Of a stretch of DNA of 64,000 nucleotides, positions 45,440-57,899 are shown in pieces. The DNA lies in the NCBI GenBank assembly GCA_023548195.1, contig JAJHZJ010000335.1, forward strand, positions 2,907,020-2,971,019. The letters are read 5' to 3'. A program made the position numbers and the translations under genes. The notes beneath the pieces were generated by a model that saw nothing but the letters and a program-made list of their open reading frames with translations, did not search any database and was not told the DNA's origin. The first letter of the stretch is position 1; each line of letters begins with the position of its first letter. Source of the DNA: Bettongia penicillata ogilbyi (taxonomy: Eukaryota; Chordata; Mammalia; Diprotodontia; Potoroidae).

Positions 45440-48400
45440 TTGGTGTGATGGTTGCCAAGCTTCTTTTCGGGGCTTTTTCTACCTTTGGTGTCCACCTGTT
45501 CCGTTTAACTCTCACCTGTGGCTTCAAGAAGCTGCAGCATGCACAGCAGCCACACACAGGTAAACCATTTCAGCAGACAGTGGAAACCAGACTGAAGGAA
45601 ACCAAGGGCTCTCAAACCCATTGGTGAGTTAGGGAGGTGTCTACCCTAAGTATGTGAAGACTTCATCTGATGGAATGAGCAGATGAGAACAATTTGTTCC
45701 AAAGGCCAGGAAGGCAGATGAAGCAGGTGATGTGGAGCGCTTAGAGCTTGGTTAGACATCAAAGAAGCAAGGGGCATCCACTGCATCCTGAACCATTGCC
45801 AGCGGTCTTCACTTTGTCTTGTCACTAAACTGTGGTGACTCAGGAGGAAAGAGTGAGACTGACGACTTTGTGCAACTCTGACTCACTTAAATCCAGTTAC
45901 ACATGAATCAAAAGACATCACCCATACCATTTCACTATTATGCCTTAAAGTCCTGTAGCGACAGGCAAGTGATGAAGCAGCAAGTGTGGATACACTGGGA
46001 GTGTAGTCACAACTCTGCACAGAGGTGGCCCAGGCCATAGGGTCCTTTCCCACTGGAAGCAGCTGTGTGACTCGGCAACACCCTGGGAGTCTGAGCAGTC
46101 TTTTAAGGATAGCACTGCTTACCTCCTGCTGTGATGAAGAGATCTAGAAAAGGTGCCCTAAACATTGTCTGTTTATTCAACCATGGCCTGATTACCACAA
46201 CAGACAGGGAATCCCACTATACAGTCGGAACACACACAAAAAAATGTGCAAAGGCGTCTGCAAGGATGATTCCACTAGCCATCAGCACATGGAAAGTTCA
46301 TACACTAGAATCCAGTAGATCTGAAAGAAGAAGTGCTCTTATTGCAAGAGAACTCAACAGGTATCGCATCTACATAGCAGCCCTGAGTGAAACAAGGTTG
46401 GCAAATGAAGGCCAACCTGCTGAAGCTGGAGCTGGATAAACCTTTTGCTGAAGTGGGTGCAGTGAAGGGGAGTGCCATAAAGCTGGTGTGGGTTTTGTAA
46501 TCAAAACTAAGGTAATCATCAACCTGGTATGACTGCCAAAAGAAGTGAATGACAGACTCAAGACAATGCAATTGCCACTCATAGGAAAACAACGTGCCAC
46601 CATCATCAGGGCCTATGCTCCCACCATGACAAATCATGATGAAGTGAAAGAAAACTTTTATGAAGACCTAGAGAACTTTATCATCAATGTGCCAAAAGAG
46701 GACAAGCTTATAATTCTGGGTGACTTAAATGCTAGAGTAGGCTCAGATTACCAGACTTGGGAGGAGTCCTAGGGAGGAATGGAGTTGGAAACAGCAATAG
46801 CAACGCTGAAAATTTGTGCATCATATGACCTCATCACCAACACTGTCTTCAGCTTACCTAAACACGATAAAACTTCATGGATGCACTCTTGCAGCAAACA
46901 TTGCCATCTAATAGACTATGTGATTGTAAGGAGAAGAGACAGAAAAGATGTGAGAGTGACAAAGGCAATGTATGATGCAGAGTGCTAGACTGATCATGTA
47001 TTTATCTTCTCCAAGCTAAACACTCACATTCATCAAAAGTGCCACCCCATGGAAAAATGACTACCAGAAGAATGTATGTCCATAAATTAGAGCTTTTCTC
47101 TCAGCATGAACAGTTTGTTGCTAACTTGGAGGGAAAGTGAAGCGAGCATACAGTTGGCAACAGTGGAGCAGAAAAGGAGTGGGCAATTCTCAGAGATTTG
47201 GTGTACAGTACTTCATTTGCTCATCTGGGTCAGAACACTCAAAAACACCAAGACTGGTTTGATGAAAATGGCGGGGAAATTCAGAATCTGCTAAATGAAA
47301 AATGAGAACTCCACAGAATTTACCAGCAGGATGGTTCATCCACCTCCAAGAAGGCAGCATTGAATTCCATCAAAAGCAAAGTACAAGCGAAGCTTAGAGA
47401 GATGCAGGATTCCTGGCAGAGTAAGAAGGCAGGTGAAATTCAGTTTTATGCTGATAGTAACAACCCAAAGTGCTTTTATGATTCCTTGAAAGCGTTTTAT
47501 GAAACAAAAACTTATGGTGCATCACCACTACTCAGTGCTCATGCAGTCAAATGGATTAGTGAGAAGGACATGATCCTGGAGAGATGGCCTGAACATGTCC
47601 ATAGTGTTCTCAAGAGACCAACATCAATCAATGCTGAGGCCACTGACCATTTACCTCAGGTTGAAGTCAATCCCTCCTTATCTGAACTTCCAAATAAAGA
47701 AGAGTTTTTGAGGGCCATTAGGCTCCTTTCATGTGACAAAGCACCTGCTGCTGATTCTATTCCAGTAGAGATTTACAAGGTAGAGGGACCATTGCTCATA
47801 CAAAAGCTGACTGAAATTTTCCAGGTTGTCCATCTCTGTGAGGGTAAAGGGAATGGATCGTCCTGTAACAATCGCAGGGGGATCTCTCTCTTAGTCACTG
47901 CTGGCAAAATTCTTGTTAGAGACATCCTTAATAGGCTGATCTTTCAACTGGAAGATGGTCATATATCTGAGAGCCAGTGTGGCTTCAGAAAGGGCTGAGG
48001 AACAGTCAATATGGTGTTTGCTACCTGTCAACTCCAGGGAAAATGCCAGGAGCAGAACAGAGGTCTGTACACAACATTTGTGGATCTGACCAAGGCCTTT
48101 ACATTGTTAGTCTTGAGGGCTTATGGAAAATTATGTCAAAATTTTGTTGCCCAGAGAAGTTCAGCAATATTGAACGTCAATTTAATGATGACATGTTTGC
48201 CCAGGTTCTGGAAAATGGACAGAGTTCTCGTGCCTTCCCAGTCATCAGTGGATTGAAACAAGATTGTGTGCTTCCTCCCACGCTTTTTAGCATGATGTTT
48301 TCAGCCTTGTTGCCAAATGCTTTCAATAAGGATGAACATGGCATCAAGGTCAACTACCATACTGATGCTAAGTTCTTCAGTTTCAAAAGGGTTCAAGGCA

Positions 48401-49015
48401 AGACCAAAGTGCAGGAGTGTTGATGCATAATTTTCTGTTTGCAGATGATTGTGCTCTCAAAGTAGCCTCTGAAGTTGAAATGGAACAACGTATGAATTAA
48501 TTCTCTGCTGCCTGTGGTAATTTGGGCCTAATAATTAACACCAAAAAGACACAAGTGCTCCATCAGCCATCCTCATCATCCATATGTGGAACCATTGGTT
48601 ACAACAAATGGAGAAGTCTTGAATGCAGTAGATAAGTTCAATTACCTTAGTATTGTACTTTCCAGGGATGTACACATTGAAAATGAGGTTGATGCATGCA
48701 TTGTCAGAGCTAGCTCAGTGTTTGGGAGGCTCCAAAGAAAGGTTTGCGAAAGAAGAGGTATTAGACTGAGTACTAAACTGAAGATCTACTGAGCTGCTTT
48801 GCTGACCTCATTGTTACAAGCTTGTGAATCATGGACATAACTCCAATGGATTGGGCACGTTGCTCAAATGCAAAATATATGCTTGCCAAAAAAAATTACT
48901 TTATGGAGAACTTGCATGGGGCTAGTTCAACTGAGTGAGAGCCCAGAGCCCCACGTATCTGCAGTGACTGCTCCTGAGTCTATCAGCCCACAGATTAAAT
49001 GTCCTCAAGTCACCT
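45440..49015 (+). mobile_element. RTE-clade LINE, near full length, inactive
   Basis: Leader 45440-46130, an apurinic endonuclease-like region 46131-46990, and a reverse-transcriptase region 47360-48800, then a C-terminal 'tggattgggcacgttgctcaaatg' (WIGHVAQM) block near 48850. The leader part at 45780-45935 matches the body of the SINEs at 24596, 29488, 35604 and 61738. The 3' end is replaced at about 49020 by the start of an L1. Confidence 0.8.
46131..48850 (+). pseudogene. Broken RTE endonuclease-reverse transcriptase reading frame
   Basis: The element protein would nick DNA and copy RNA by target-primed reverse transcription. Recognisable pieces, in several frames: ARELNRYRIYIAALSETRLA (endonuclease Glu region, about 46344-46403), GDLNARVGSD (about 46720-46750), the SWMH…LIDYVIVRRRDR block (about 46870-46950) followed by a stop just before the TDH triad, then ISLLVTAGKILVRDILNRLI and ESQCGFRKG (about 47880-47995), a frameshift, FVDLTKAF (about 48080), and the catalytic box FADD at 48438-48449 in yet another frame. 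At least six interruptions occur. Family knowledge assigns this wording to the RTE clade; it differs from the BovB-like fragment at 36715. Confidence 0.85.
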
Positions 49016-49579
49016 GCTTGACCTTCAGGGAGCCAATATGGCAGAGTGGTCAGCAAATGTTCTCCCCTACACCTTGTTGATCTTGAAAAGCCCATAAAAT
49101 ATTTCCCCAGAAAAAAAATCATGGATTGGCTGAAGAGGTAAACAGTCTCTTAGCATGTGAGACTAGGAAAATTGCTAAAGAAGTGCCCCCTTGCTGTGGC
49201 TGAAGGGGAGCAGTCCAGGACTGGAGCTGTCCCAGACAGCCCCACCTCAGCAATCCAAGAGGTGATCTTGAGCCCCAGGGGTGTGAAGCCCACAACCACC
49301 AACCCAACCTAGGACTCAACCAAGGATCAATTACACATCAAATCAGAGCATATTATTTCAGGCAAGGAGATGGAAATTCAATGAAATAGGGGATGTCCAG
49401 ATGCTCCTGTTGGAAAGGCCAGAACTCAGTAGAAAATTAGATATTCAAATGCAAGTCTCAAGAGAGGCAGAAAAAGGGAAAAAGGGGGGAAAATAACATG
49501 ATATTAAATAACATCACTATGAGGGAAGCTGATACTTGTTAATCTTGAGAATTGTATATTTACATGATATAAAAAAGGA

Positions 49580-49580
<1 letters not shown>

Positions 49581-49644
<64 letters not shown>
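49581..49644. repeat. (GATA)n microsatellite
   Basis: About 16 perfect TAGA/GATA units inside the L1 inter-ORF region. Confidence 0.97.
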
Positions 49645-50139
49645 CAGGGGGAGGGAGAGGGTATAAAGTAAATTATGTGATGACAAAAACGTGATTTAAG
49701 GGTGAAAAGAGATTGTAACATCTGATGTAAAAAGGAGGAGGCAGAAAATGGTAAATGAAATCACAAGAAGAGGCATAAAATTATACTATATTAGAGGTAG
49801 AAAGGGGAGGGAGATGAGCATTGTTTGAGAGCTTCTCATCTGATTTGGTTCAAGGGAGCAACAATAAACTCAGTTAAGTATAGTAATCTAACTAGCTCTA
49901 CAGGCATTAGGAAGGGAAGGGAGAAAGAAAAGTGAGGGGAGGCTAAAAGGAAAGAAAGAAGCAGTAAGGGTAAAGGGCAGTAAGAAAGAGGAGGGCTGAC
50001 AGAATGAAGGGAAGACTGAAGGAGGTGGTGGTCAAAAATTAAAACTCTATTGTGTAGGGGGAGAGAGAAGGGCAAACTAAATGCATAAATGAGGGGAAAG
50101 AGGATGGAGGGACAGAAACCGAAAACAATCATAACTGTG

Positions 50140-53100
50140 AATGTGCATGGGATGACCTCTCCCACAAAACAGAGACAGATATCAGAGTGGATTTAAAACC
50201 ACAACCCAACAATATGTTGTTTACAAGAAACACATTTCAAAAAGGGAGATATGCATAGGGTAGAGGTAAAAGGTTGGGGCAGAATTTATTTTGTTTCAGC
50301 TGATGTAAGGAAAGCAGGGGTAGGAATCCTAATATCAAACAAAGTCAAAGAAGAAATAGATCTAATCAAAAGAGATAGGAAAGAAACTATATCCTGCTAA
50401 AAGGCACCATAGAGAAAGAGGTAAAATCATTATTAAACATATATGATAGAAGTGGCATAGCATCCAGATTGTTAGAGGAGATGTTAAGGGAGTTATAGGA
50501 AGAAATAAACAGCAAAACTATACTACCGGGGGACGTCAACCTCCCCCTCTCTGAACTTGATAAATCTATCTTCAAAATAGACAAGAAAGAAGTTAAAGAG
50601 GTGAATAAAACACTGGGTGAGGTATTATGGTAGATGTCTGGAGAAACTGAATGAAGATAGAAAGGACTACACCTTTTTTATCAGTGGTATGTGGCATATA
50701 TACAAAACTTGGCCATGTGCTAGGGCATAAAAACCTCACAATCCATAGCAGAAAGGCAGAGAGAGTTGATGCATCCTTCTCAGATCATAATGTGATAAAA
50801 AAATATATATGTAATAAAAGGTCATGAAAAGGTAGACCAAAAGTTAATTGGAAACTAAATCACCTAATCCTAAAGAAGGAATGGGTTAAAAAACAAATCA
50901 TAGAAACAATCACCAAATTCATTCAAGAGAATGACAATATTGAGACAATCTATCAAATCTTATGAGGTACTGCAAAAGTAGCTCTTAGCGGAAGATTTAT
51001 ATCTTTGAATGCCTATATGAATAAAATAGTGAAAGAGGAGATCAATGAATTGGGTATGCAGTTGAATAACCTAGAAAAAGAACAAACTGAAAATCCCCAA
51101 GAAAATACCAAATTACAGATATTGAAAAGCAAAGGAAAGATCAATAAAATAGAAATTAAGAAATCCATTTAACTAACAAATAAACCTAAGAGTTGCTTTT
51201 ATGAAGAAAACAATAAAATTGATAAAATTTGGTCAATCTTATTAAGAAAAAGAAAGAAGAAAACCAAATTACCAATATTAGACATGAAAAGGGTGAGCTC
51301 ATCACCAATGAGGAGGAAATTAAAACTATAATTAGAAGTTACTTTGCCCAACTGTATTCCCATAATTCGACAATCTAAACGAGATAGATGGTTACTTTAA
51401 AAAAATATAAATTGCCCACATTAACAGAAGAGGAAATTGAATACTTAAATAACCCAATCTCAGAAAAGGAAATTGAACAAGCCATCAATGAGCTCTCTAG
51501 GAAAAAACCTCCAGGGGCAGATGGATTTACAAGTGAATTCTATCAAACATTTAAAGCACAGTTAATTCCAATAATATATAGACTATTTGGGAAAATTGAG
51601 GAAGAACGAGTCCTCCCAAATTCTTTTTATGATGCAAATACGGTTCTGATACCTAAACCAGGAAAAGTCAAAACAGAAAAAAAATTATAGACGAATTTCT
51701 CTAATTAATACAGATGCAAAATATTTTAAGTAAGATTTTAGCAAAAAGAATACAGGAAATTACCACGAGAACAGCACATTATGATCAGTAAGGATTTATA
51801 TCAGGAATACACTGCTGGTTCAATATTGGGAAACCTAGTATCATTATTGATCATATCAACAACAAAACTAACAGAAACCACATGATTATCTCCATACATA
51901 CAGAAAAAGCTTTTGATGAAATACAACTCCAAGTCCTATTGAAAATATTGGAGAGCACAGGAATAAATGAAACTTTCCATAAAATAATAAGCAGCATTTA
52001 CCTAAAGTCTTCAGGAAGAATTATATGCAAAGGCAATAAGGTAGATGTATTTTCAATAAGATCAGGCTGAAACAAGGATGTCCATTGTCACCACTATTAT
52101 GCAATATGGTTCTTGATGTTAGCTGTAGTAATAAGAGAAGATAAAGAAATTGAAGAAATTAGAATAGACAAAGAAAAAACTAAGTTATCAGTGTTTTCAG
52201 ATTATATGATGTTGTATTTGAGAATCCCAGAGAATCAAGTGAAAAACTACTTGAAAAAATAAACAACTTTGGCAAAGGTACAGATTACAAAAAAAACCCA
52301 CACAAATCATCTGCATTTCTATATATTACTAACAAAGCCCAACAACAAGAGATAGAAAGAGAAATCCCATTTAAAACTAAAGTAGACACTAGAAAATATT
52401 TGGGCATCTACCTCACAAAGCAAATCCACTGTCTATATGAACACCATCACAAAACAACTTTTCACACAAATAAAGTCAGATCTCCGTATGTGGAAGAGTA
52501 TCAGTTGCCCAAGAGTAGACTGAGGCAATATAATAAAAAATACCTACTCATTCAGTGCCAAACCAATCAAACTATCAGATAATTATTTTCTAGATGTAGA
52601 ATAAATAATATCTAAATTCATCTGGAAAAACAGAAGGTTCAAAATATCAAGGGAACTAAGGAAAAGTAACACTAGAGAAAGTCACCTAGCCCTCGCAGAT
52701 CTCAAATTGTATTATAAAGCAGCAATTACCAAAGTCACTTGGTTCTGGCTAAGAAAGAGAACAGTAGGTCAGTGGAATAGGTGAGATACCTGAGATACAG
52801 TAGTCAGTGAATGTAGCCATCTACTGTTTGATAAATCCAAGGACTCCAGCTGCTGGGATGAAAACTCACTGTTCAACAAATATTGTTGGGAAAACTGGAT
52901 AACAGTGTGGTGGATATTGGGCATAGACCATGCCTGACACTGTACACAAGAATAAAGTTCAAATTGGTACATGATCTGGGTATAAAGATTGATACTGCAA
53001 ACATATTAGTTCAGCAAGGAATAGTATGCTTATCAGATTTATGGAGAATGGAGAAATTTTTGACTAAACAGGAGATAGAAAACTTTATGAAGTGCAAAAT

Positions 53101-53740
53101 GGATAATTTTGATTACATTAATTTGAAAAGTTTTTGCACAAACAAACCCAATGCAACCAAAATTAAGAAGGAAACAGAAAACTAGGAAAGAATTTTTGCA
53201 ACTAGTGTCTGTGATAAAGGCCTCTTTTCTAAAATGTATGGAGAACTGAGTCAAAGGTACAAGAATACAAGTCATTCCCCAATTAATAAATGGCCAAAGG
53301 TTAGGAACAGGCAGTTTTTAGAAGAAGAAATTAAAGATATCTACAATCATATGAATAAGTGCTCTAACTCACTATTGATTAGAGAGATGCAAATCAAAAC
53401 AACTCTGAAGTACCTCATCACACCTCTCAGGTTCGCTAACTTGACAAAAGAGGAAGATGATAAGTACTGGAGAAGATGTGGGACAGTTGGAATACTAATT
53501 CATTATTGGTGGAGCTGTGAGATGATCCAACCATTCTGGAGAGTAATTTGGAACTATACCCAAAGGGCTACAAAAATGTGCATACCCTTTGATCCAGCGA
53601 TGTCCCTTCTGGGACTCTATTCCAAAGAGATCAGAGAAATGGGAAAGGATCCCACGTGTACAAAAATGTTCATAGTAGCTCTCTTTGTGGTGGCAAAAAA
53701 CTGGAAATCAAGGGGATGCCCATCAATTGGGAAATAGCTG
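50140..53740 (+). pseudogene. Broken L1 ORF2 (endonuclease/reverse transcriptase)
   Basis: The parental protein carries an endonuclease, a reverse transcriptase and a C-terminal Cys-rich segment. Seen in fragments: the endonuclease block near 50200-50560 (GDVNLPLSELDKS) and the reverse-transcriptase finger/palm region at 51388-51690 ([28 protein letters not shown]). The catalytic box reads FSDY instead of FADD at 52194-52205, and the C-terminal region lies at 53234-53737 (NSLLIREMQIKTT, HYWWSCEMIQPFW, IPFDPAMSLLG). Numerous shifts and stops and the mutated catalytic Asp make it inactive. Confidence 0.85.
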
Positions 53741-53843
53741 AATAAATTGTGATATATTAATGTAATGTAATATTATTGATTTATAAGAAATGATGAACAG
53801 GAAGACTTCAGAGAGGCCTGGAAACACTTATATGAACTGGTGC

Positions 53844-54249
53844 TGAAGTGGACATTATTCCTCCCTGGTGCCCCTGGGTTGAGAAATGTCTGTTGAGTTT
53901 CTAGGTAGGGTTGGGCAACCTTGTCTAGCAGCGACTTTCGGTTGTACCCCTGTGCCTAGCAGCGACATTCTTTCAGGGCCCCTGTGCGTAGCAGCAACGT
54001 TCTGTTGGGCCCCTATCAAAAATCCCCCACCCAGTCAAGTCCAGAACCATTCTGTGAGAAATGTTTGCCATAGCAACCGTAAGGCTGTACCAGGAAGTAA
54101 TGGAATGTTTAAAATGCATACACACAACTTGGTTTGGGGTTGCCTCTTCTGGGTTTTTCCATGAGACAGCCGCAGGCCCGGCTAATAAAGACGCTCTTAA
54201 AATTTCTTAATTGACTCTTGCCTGTGTTTTTCTCAGTCCATCCATTTCA
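53844..54249 (+). mobile_element. Solo LTR (406 bp), same family as 60615-61225
   Basis: Begins TGAAGTGGACATTATTCC and ends CCATCCATTTCA. It has a TTTAAAA TATA-like motif near 54109, AATAAA at 54184-54189 and a U5 of about 60 bases. The flanks gtgc (53840-53843) and atgc (54250-54253) are a 4-base duplication with one change, and L1 sequence continues on either side. The U3 contains three tandem units of 30-32 bases (53921-54013). Confidence 0.85.
53921..54013 (+). repeat. U3 tandem repeat (about 31-base unit, three copies)
   Basis: Units start at 53921, 53951 and 53983, each with the core tagcagc(g/a)ac followed by ttc and a C-rich end. Tandem U3 units of this size often serve as retroviral enhancers; that role is inferred. 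Confidence 0.8.
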
Positions 54250-54464
54250 ATGCTAAGTGAAAGGACCAGAACCAGGAGAGTTTTGAACACAGCAACAACC
54301 ACAGTGTGTGAGGAATTTTTCTGGTAGAGTTAGTACTTCATTTCAATGCAAGTACTTAAAAAAATTCCCAGTGAATTGGAGGAAAAATGCCTTCCACATC
54401 CAGAGAAAAACTATGGAATTTCATCACAGAATGAAGTGGATCATTTTCTTTTGTATTATATTTT

Positions 54465-57266
54465 TTTTCCTCTTTGATATAAATTTATTTAACTTTTTAC
54501 ATTCGTTTTCACAAAATTTTGGGTTCCAAATTTTCTCCCCATTTGTCGGCTCCCCCCACCCTAATACAGCAAGCATTCTAATTTCCCCCATCACCAATTT
54601 GCCCTCTCTTCTATCATCCCTCCCTTCCCTTGTTCCCATCTTCTCTTTTGTCCTGTAGGGTCAGATGACTTTCTTTTCCCCATTAAATGTATTTCTTATT
54701 TCCTAGTAGCAAAAACAATACTCAACAGTTGTTCCTAAAACGTTGAGTTGCAACTTCTCCTCATCCCTCCCTCCCCACCCATTCCCTTTGGGAAGGCAGG
54801 CAATTCAATATAGACCATATCTGTGTGGTTTTGCAAACGACTTCGATAATAGTCGTGTTGTGTAAGACTAACTATATTTCCCTCCATCCTATCCTGCCCC
54901 TCATTGTTTCTATTCTCTCTTTTAATCTTGTCCCTCTCCAAGTGTTGACTTCAAATTCCTACCTCCTCCCATTGTCTTCCCTTCCATCTTCCCCACCCCA
55001 CCCTTCTTATCACCTTCTCCGCCACTTTCCTGTATGGTAAGATAGACTTTCACACCAAAAAGAGTGTGCATTTTATTCCTTCCTTTGGTCGAATGTGATA
55101 AGAGTAAACTTCATGGCTTTGTTTTCCCACAGCTGTCCTCTTTTTCCCTCCACTAAAAAGTCTCCTGCTTGCCTCTTCTATGAGAGATAATTTGCCCCAT
55201 TCCATTTCACCCTCTCCTCCCACTACATTTCTCTCTCACCGTTAACCTTAATTTCTTTTAAGATATGATCCCATCCTGTTCAATTCACTCTGTGCTCTCT
55301 GTCTCTGTGTGTGCATGCACGTGTGTATGTGTGTGTACATGCACACGTGTGTACGTGTGTGTGTGTAGTCCCACCAGCTACCCAGATACTGAAAAGTTTC
55401 AGGAGTTACAAAGATTGTCTTTCCATGTAGGAATGTAAACAGTTCAACTTTGGTAAGTTCCCTTATGACTTCTCTTTGCTGTTTACTTTTTCATGCTTCT
55501 TCTCATTCTTGTGTTTGAAAGTCAAATTTTCCTTTCAGCTCTGGTCTTTTCATCAAGAATGCTTGAAAGTCCTCAATATCATTGCAAGACCATTTTTTCC
55601 TCTGAAGTATTATACTCAGTTTTGCTGGGTAGGTGATTCTTGGTCTTAGTCTTAGTTCCTTTGACTTCTGGAATATCCTATTCCATGCCCTTCGATTCCT
55701 TAATGTAGAAGCTGCTAGATCTTGTGTTATCCTGATTGTATTTCCACAGTACTGGAACTGTTTCTTTCTAGATGCTTGAAATATTTTCTCCTTCACCTAG
55801 GAATTTTGGAATTTGGCCACAATGTTGCTAGGAGTTTCTCTTTTTGGATCTCTTTCAGGCGGTGATTGATGGATTCCTTCAATATTTATTTTGCCCTCTG
55901 GTTCTCGAATATCAGGGCAGTTTCCCTTGATAATTTCATGAAAGAAGATGTCTAGGCTCTTTATTTGATCGTGGCTTTCAGGTAGTCCCATAATTCTTAA
56001 ATTGTCTCTCCTGGATCTATTTTCCAGGTCAGTTGTTTTTCCAATGAGATATTTCACATTCTCTTCCATTTTTTCATTCTTTTGGTTTTGTTTTGTGATT
56101 TCTTGGTTTCTCATAAAGTCATTAGCCTCCATCTGTTCCATTCTAATTTTGAGAGAACTATTTTCTTCGGTGAGATTTTGAACCTCTTTTTTCATTTGGC
56201 TAATTCTGCTTTTGAAAGCATTCTTGTCCTCATTGGCTTTTTGAACCTCTTTTGCCAATTGAGTTAGCCTATTTTTCAAGGTGTTATTTTCTTCAGCATT
56301 TTTTGGGTCTCCTTTAGCAAGGTATTGACCCGTTTTTCATGCTTTTCCTGCATCTCTCTCATTTCTCCTCCCAGCTTTTCCTCCACCTGTCTAACTTGAT
56401 TTTCAAAATCCTTTCTGAACTCTTCTATGGCCTGAGCCCATTGGATATCTATTTTGGATGTTTGGGATACAGAGGCCTTGACTTCTATGTCTTTCCCTCA
56501 TGGTAAGCATTGTTCTTCCTCATCAGAAAGGAAAGGAGGAAACATCTGTTCACCAAGAAAGTAACCTTCTATGGTCTTGTTTTTTTTTCCCCTTTTCTGG
56601 GCATTTTCCCAGCCAGTTACTTGAATTCTGAGGTTCCTCTCCACCCTTGCCTCACCAGTGCTTGGGGTCTGAGATTCAAATGCTACTCCCCAGCCTCAGG
56701 GCTTTCAGTAGTGGGAGGTGCTTCTATTCAGTAAGAGATTAAGTACTGCTGCTCAGGTGGGGCCAGGGCCGCCTCCTAGACTCAGTTCCCTCAGGGGGTT
56801 TATGCGTAGACCTTCAGTAATGAAGTGGCACTCCTACCTGCTTCGGGAGCCCGGGTCTCCTGCTGTCTCTGTCTCTGCTGCTGCCTCCCGAGGGGGCCTG
56901 AGTTATGGAGACACCCCGCTTCCCACTTGCCCAGCCAGAGAGGGTCTCTCACTAACCTGTACTGCCTGTGGGTGGAGGGATCTTCAAAGACACCAGAAAT
57001 TCCATCCCTGAAGCCTGCTGGGATCTGCTCCTCTCTGGGCCAAGTGGCCAAGGCAGGGCTGGGTTCTGCTCTGCATCCAGTGCGCGATGGACCTTTGGGG
57101 TCGGTTTTTTAGGGCTCTCTGGAACAGAAATCCCCTCCACTCCATTGCTCCACAGCTTTCACTGCTGCAGAACCCGTTGGGAGTTCTTTTTGTAGGTAAT
57201 TTATGGGCTGTGGGTTCGGAGCTAGCATATGTGAGTCTTTCTACTCTGCCATCTTGGCTCCTCCCC
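54465..57266 (-). mobile_element. HAL1-type (ORF1-only) element, antisense, broken ORF1
   Basis: The same layout as 25858-28859: a 5' leader from 57266 (ggaggagccaagatggcagag), ORF1 at 55503-56604, a 3' region and poly-A (T run at 54461-54468). No ORF2. It is flanked by a 17-base duplication with one mismatch, CTTTTGTATTATATTTT at 54448-54464 and the version with T at the eighth position at 57267-57283, inside L1 3' sequence. Confidence 0.88.
55503..56604 (-). pseudogene. Broken HAL1/L1 ORF1
   Basis: Homologous along its length to the intact ORF1 at 26909-28015: a coiled-coil block (KNRLTQLAKEVQKANEDKNA), an RRM block (NRSRRDNLRIMGLPESHDQ) and a C-terminal block (ITYPAKLSII). Damage: A-run length changes just after the start codon and near 56290-56305, both shifting the frame, and a Gln-to-stop change (TAG at 55797-55799) before VKEKIFQASRKKQ. 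Confidence 0.9.
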
Positions 57267-57392
57267 CTTTTGTTTTATATTTTGTTGGTTTTATGATTTC
57301 TCTCATTCATTTTAATAATTCTAAGCAATATGACTAAGGTGAAATTGTATTTAATTAGAATGTATGGGTAGCACCTATATAAATTTGTTTGC

Positions 57393-57753
57393 TGTGGGAA
57401 GTTAGAAAGCTCTGTTGTCCACATTCCTAGGTGATAACGGTTGTGACCTACCATGGTCAGGTTAGTGGTCAGAAACTATGTACAAGCCCAAGGAGCTGTG
57501 TGATGAAGTGCTTATCAGAGAGGAGTACACGGAGTCACATGACCAGGGGACTGTGTGGTGGGAGATCCAAAGTTCAGAAAAAAGTATAAGAAGCCCCATC
57601 TTCCTACACATGTTATAGGCTTCCTGTAAGATTACTGGGGAGGCTACTCATCCTCTCATAGGGAATGGACCTAAAGATTAATAAAGGGTCTGTTCTTTAT
57701 CATAAGCATGTTTCTCACTGCTGGGGGCTTGTTTAATGGGCTCACTTCTAACA
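57393..57753 (+). mobile_element. Probable solo LTR (361 bp) of another family
   Basis: Begins TGTGGGAAGTTAG and ends CTTCTAACA, with TATAAG at 57585-57590 and AATAAA at 57680-57685. The flanks tttgc (57388-57392) and tatgc (57754-57758) are a 5-base duplication with one change, and L1 tail sequence continues on both sides. Confidence 0.7.
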
Positions 57754-57899
57754 TATGCCATCTCAGGGAGGGAATTGGGAAGGAAAGGGGAAAGGAAGGA
57801 AGAGGAGGGAATGGAAAAAATCTAAGTTATATGGAAGTGATTGTAGAACACTGAAAACAAATAAAATAATTTAATTAAAAAGTAAAAAATGAAAAAAAA

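Larger units (their letters stand above)
49027..57893 (+). mobile_element. Decayed full L1 carrying three later insertions
   Basis: A leader-like start (gagccaatatggcagagtgg) at 49027, the end of ORF1 (about 49340-49480) and a 3' spacer with a (GATA)n run follow. Then come ORF2 (about 50140-53740), the 3' untranslated start, and the tail resuming at 57284-57392 and 57754-57893 with poly-A. The three inserts are an LTR (53844-54249), a HAL1 (54465-57266) and an LTR (57393-57753). Most of ORF1 is deleted. Confidence 0.75.

Noticed and set aside
46131..48850. RTE fragments as a possible domesticated host gene
   Set aside because: Stops and frameshifts interrupt every domain and no exon-like structure remains, so it is a dead transposon.
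55503..56604. Second intact ORF1 gene
   Set aside because: Frame changes near the start and near 56300, plus an in-frame stop at 55797-55799, show it is broken.
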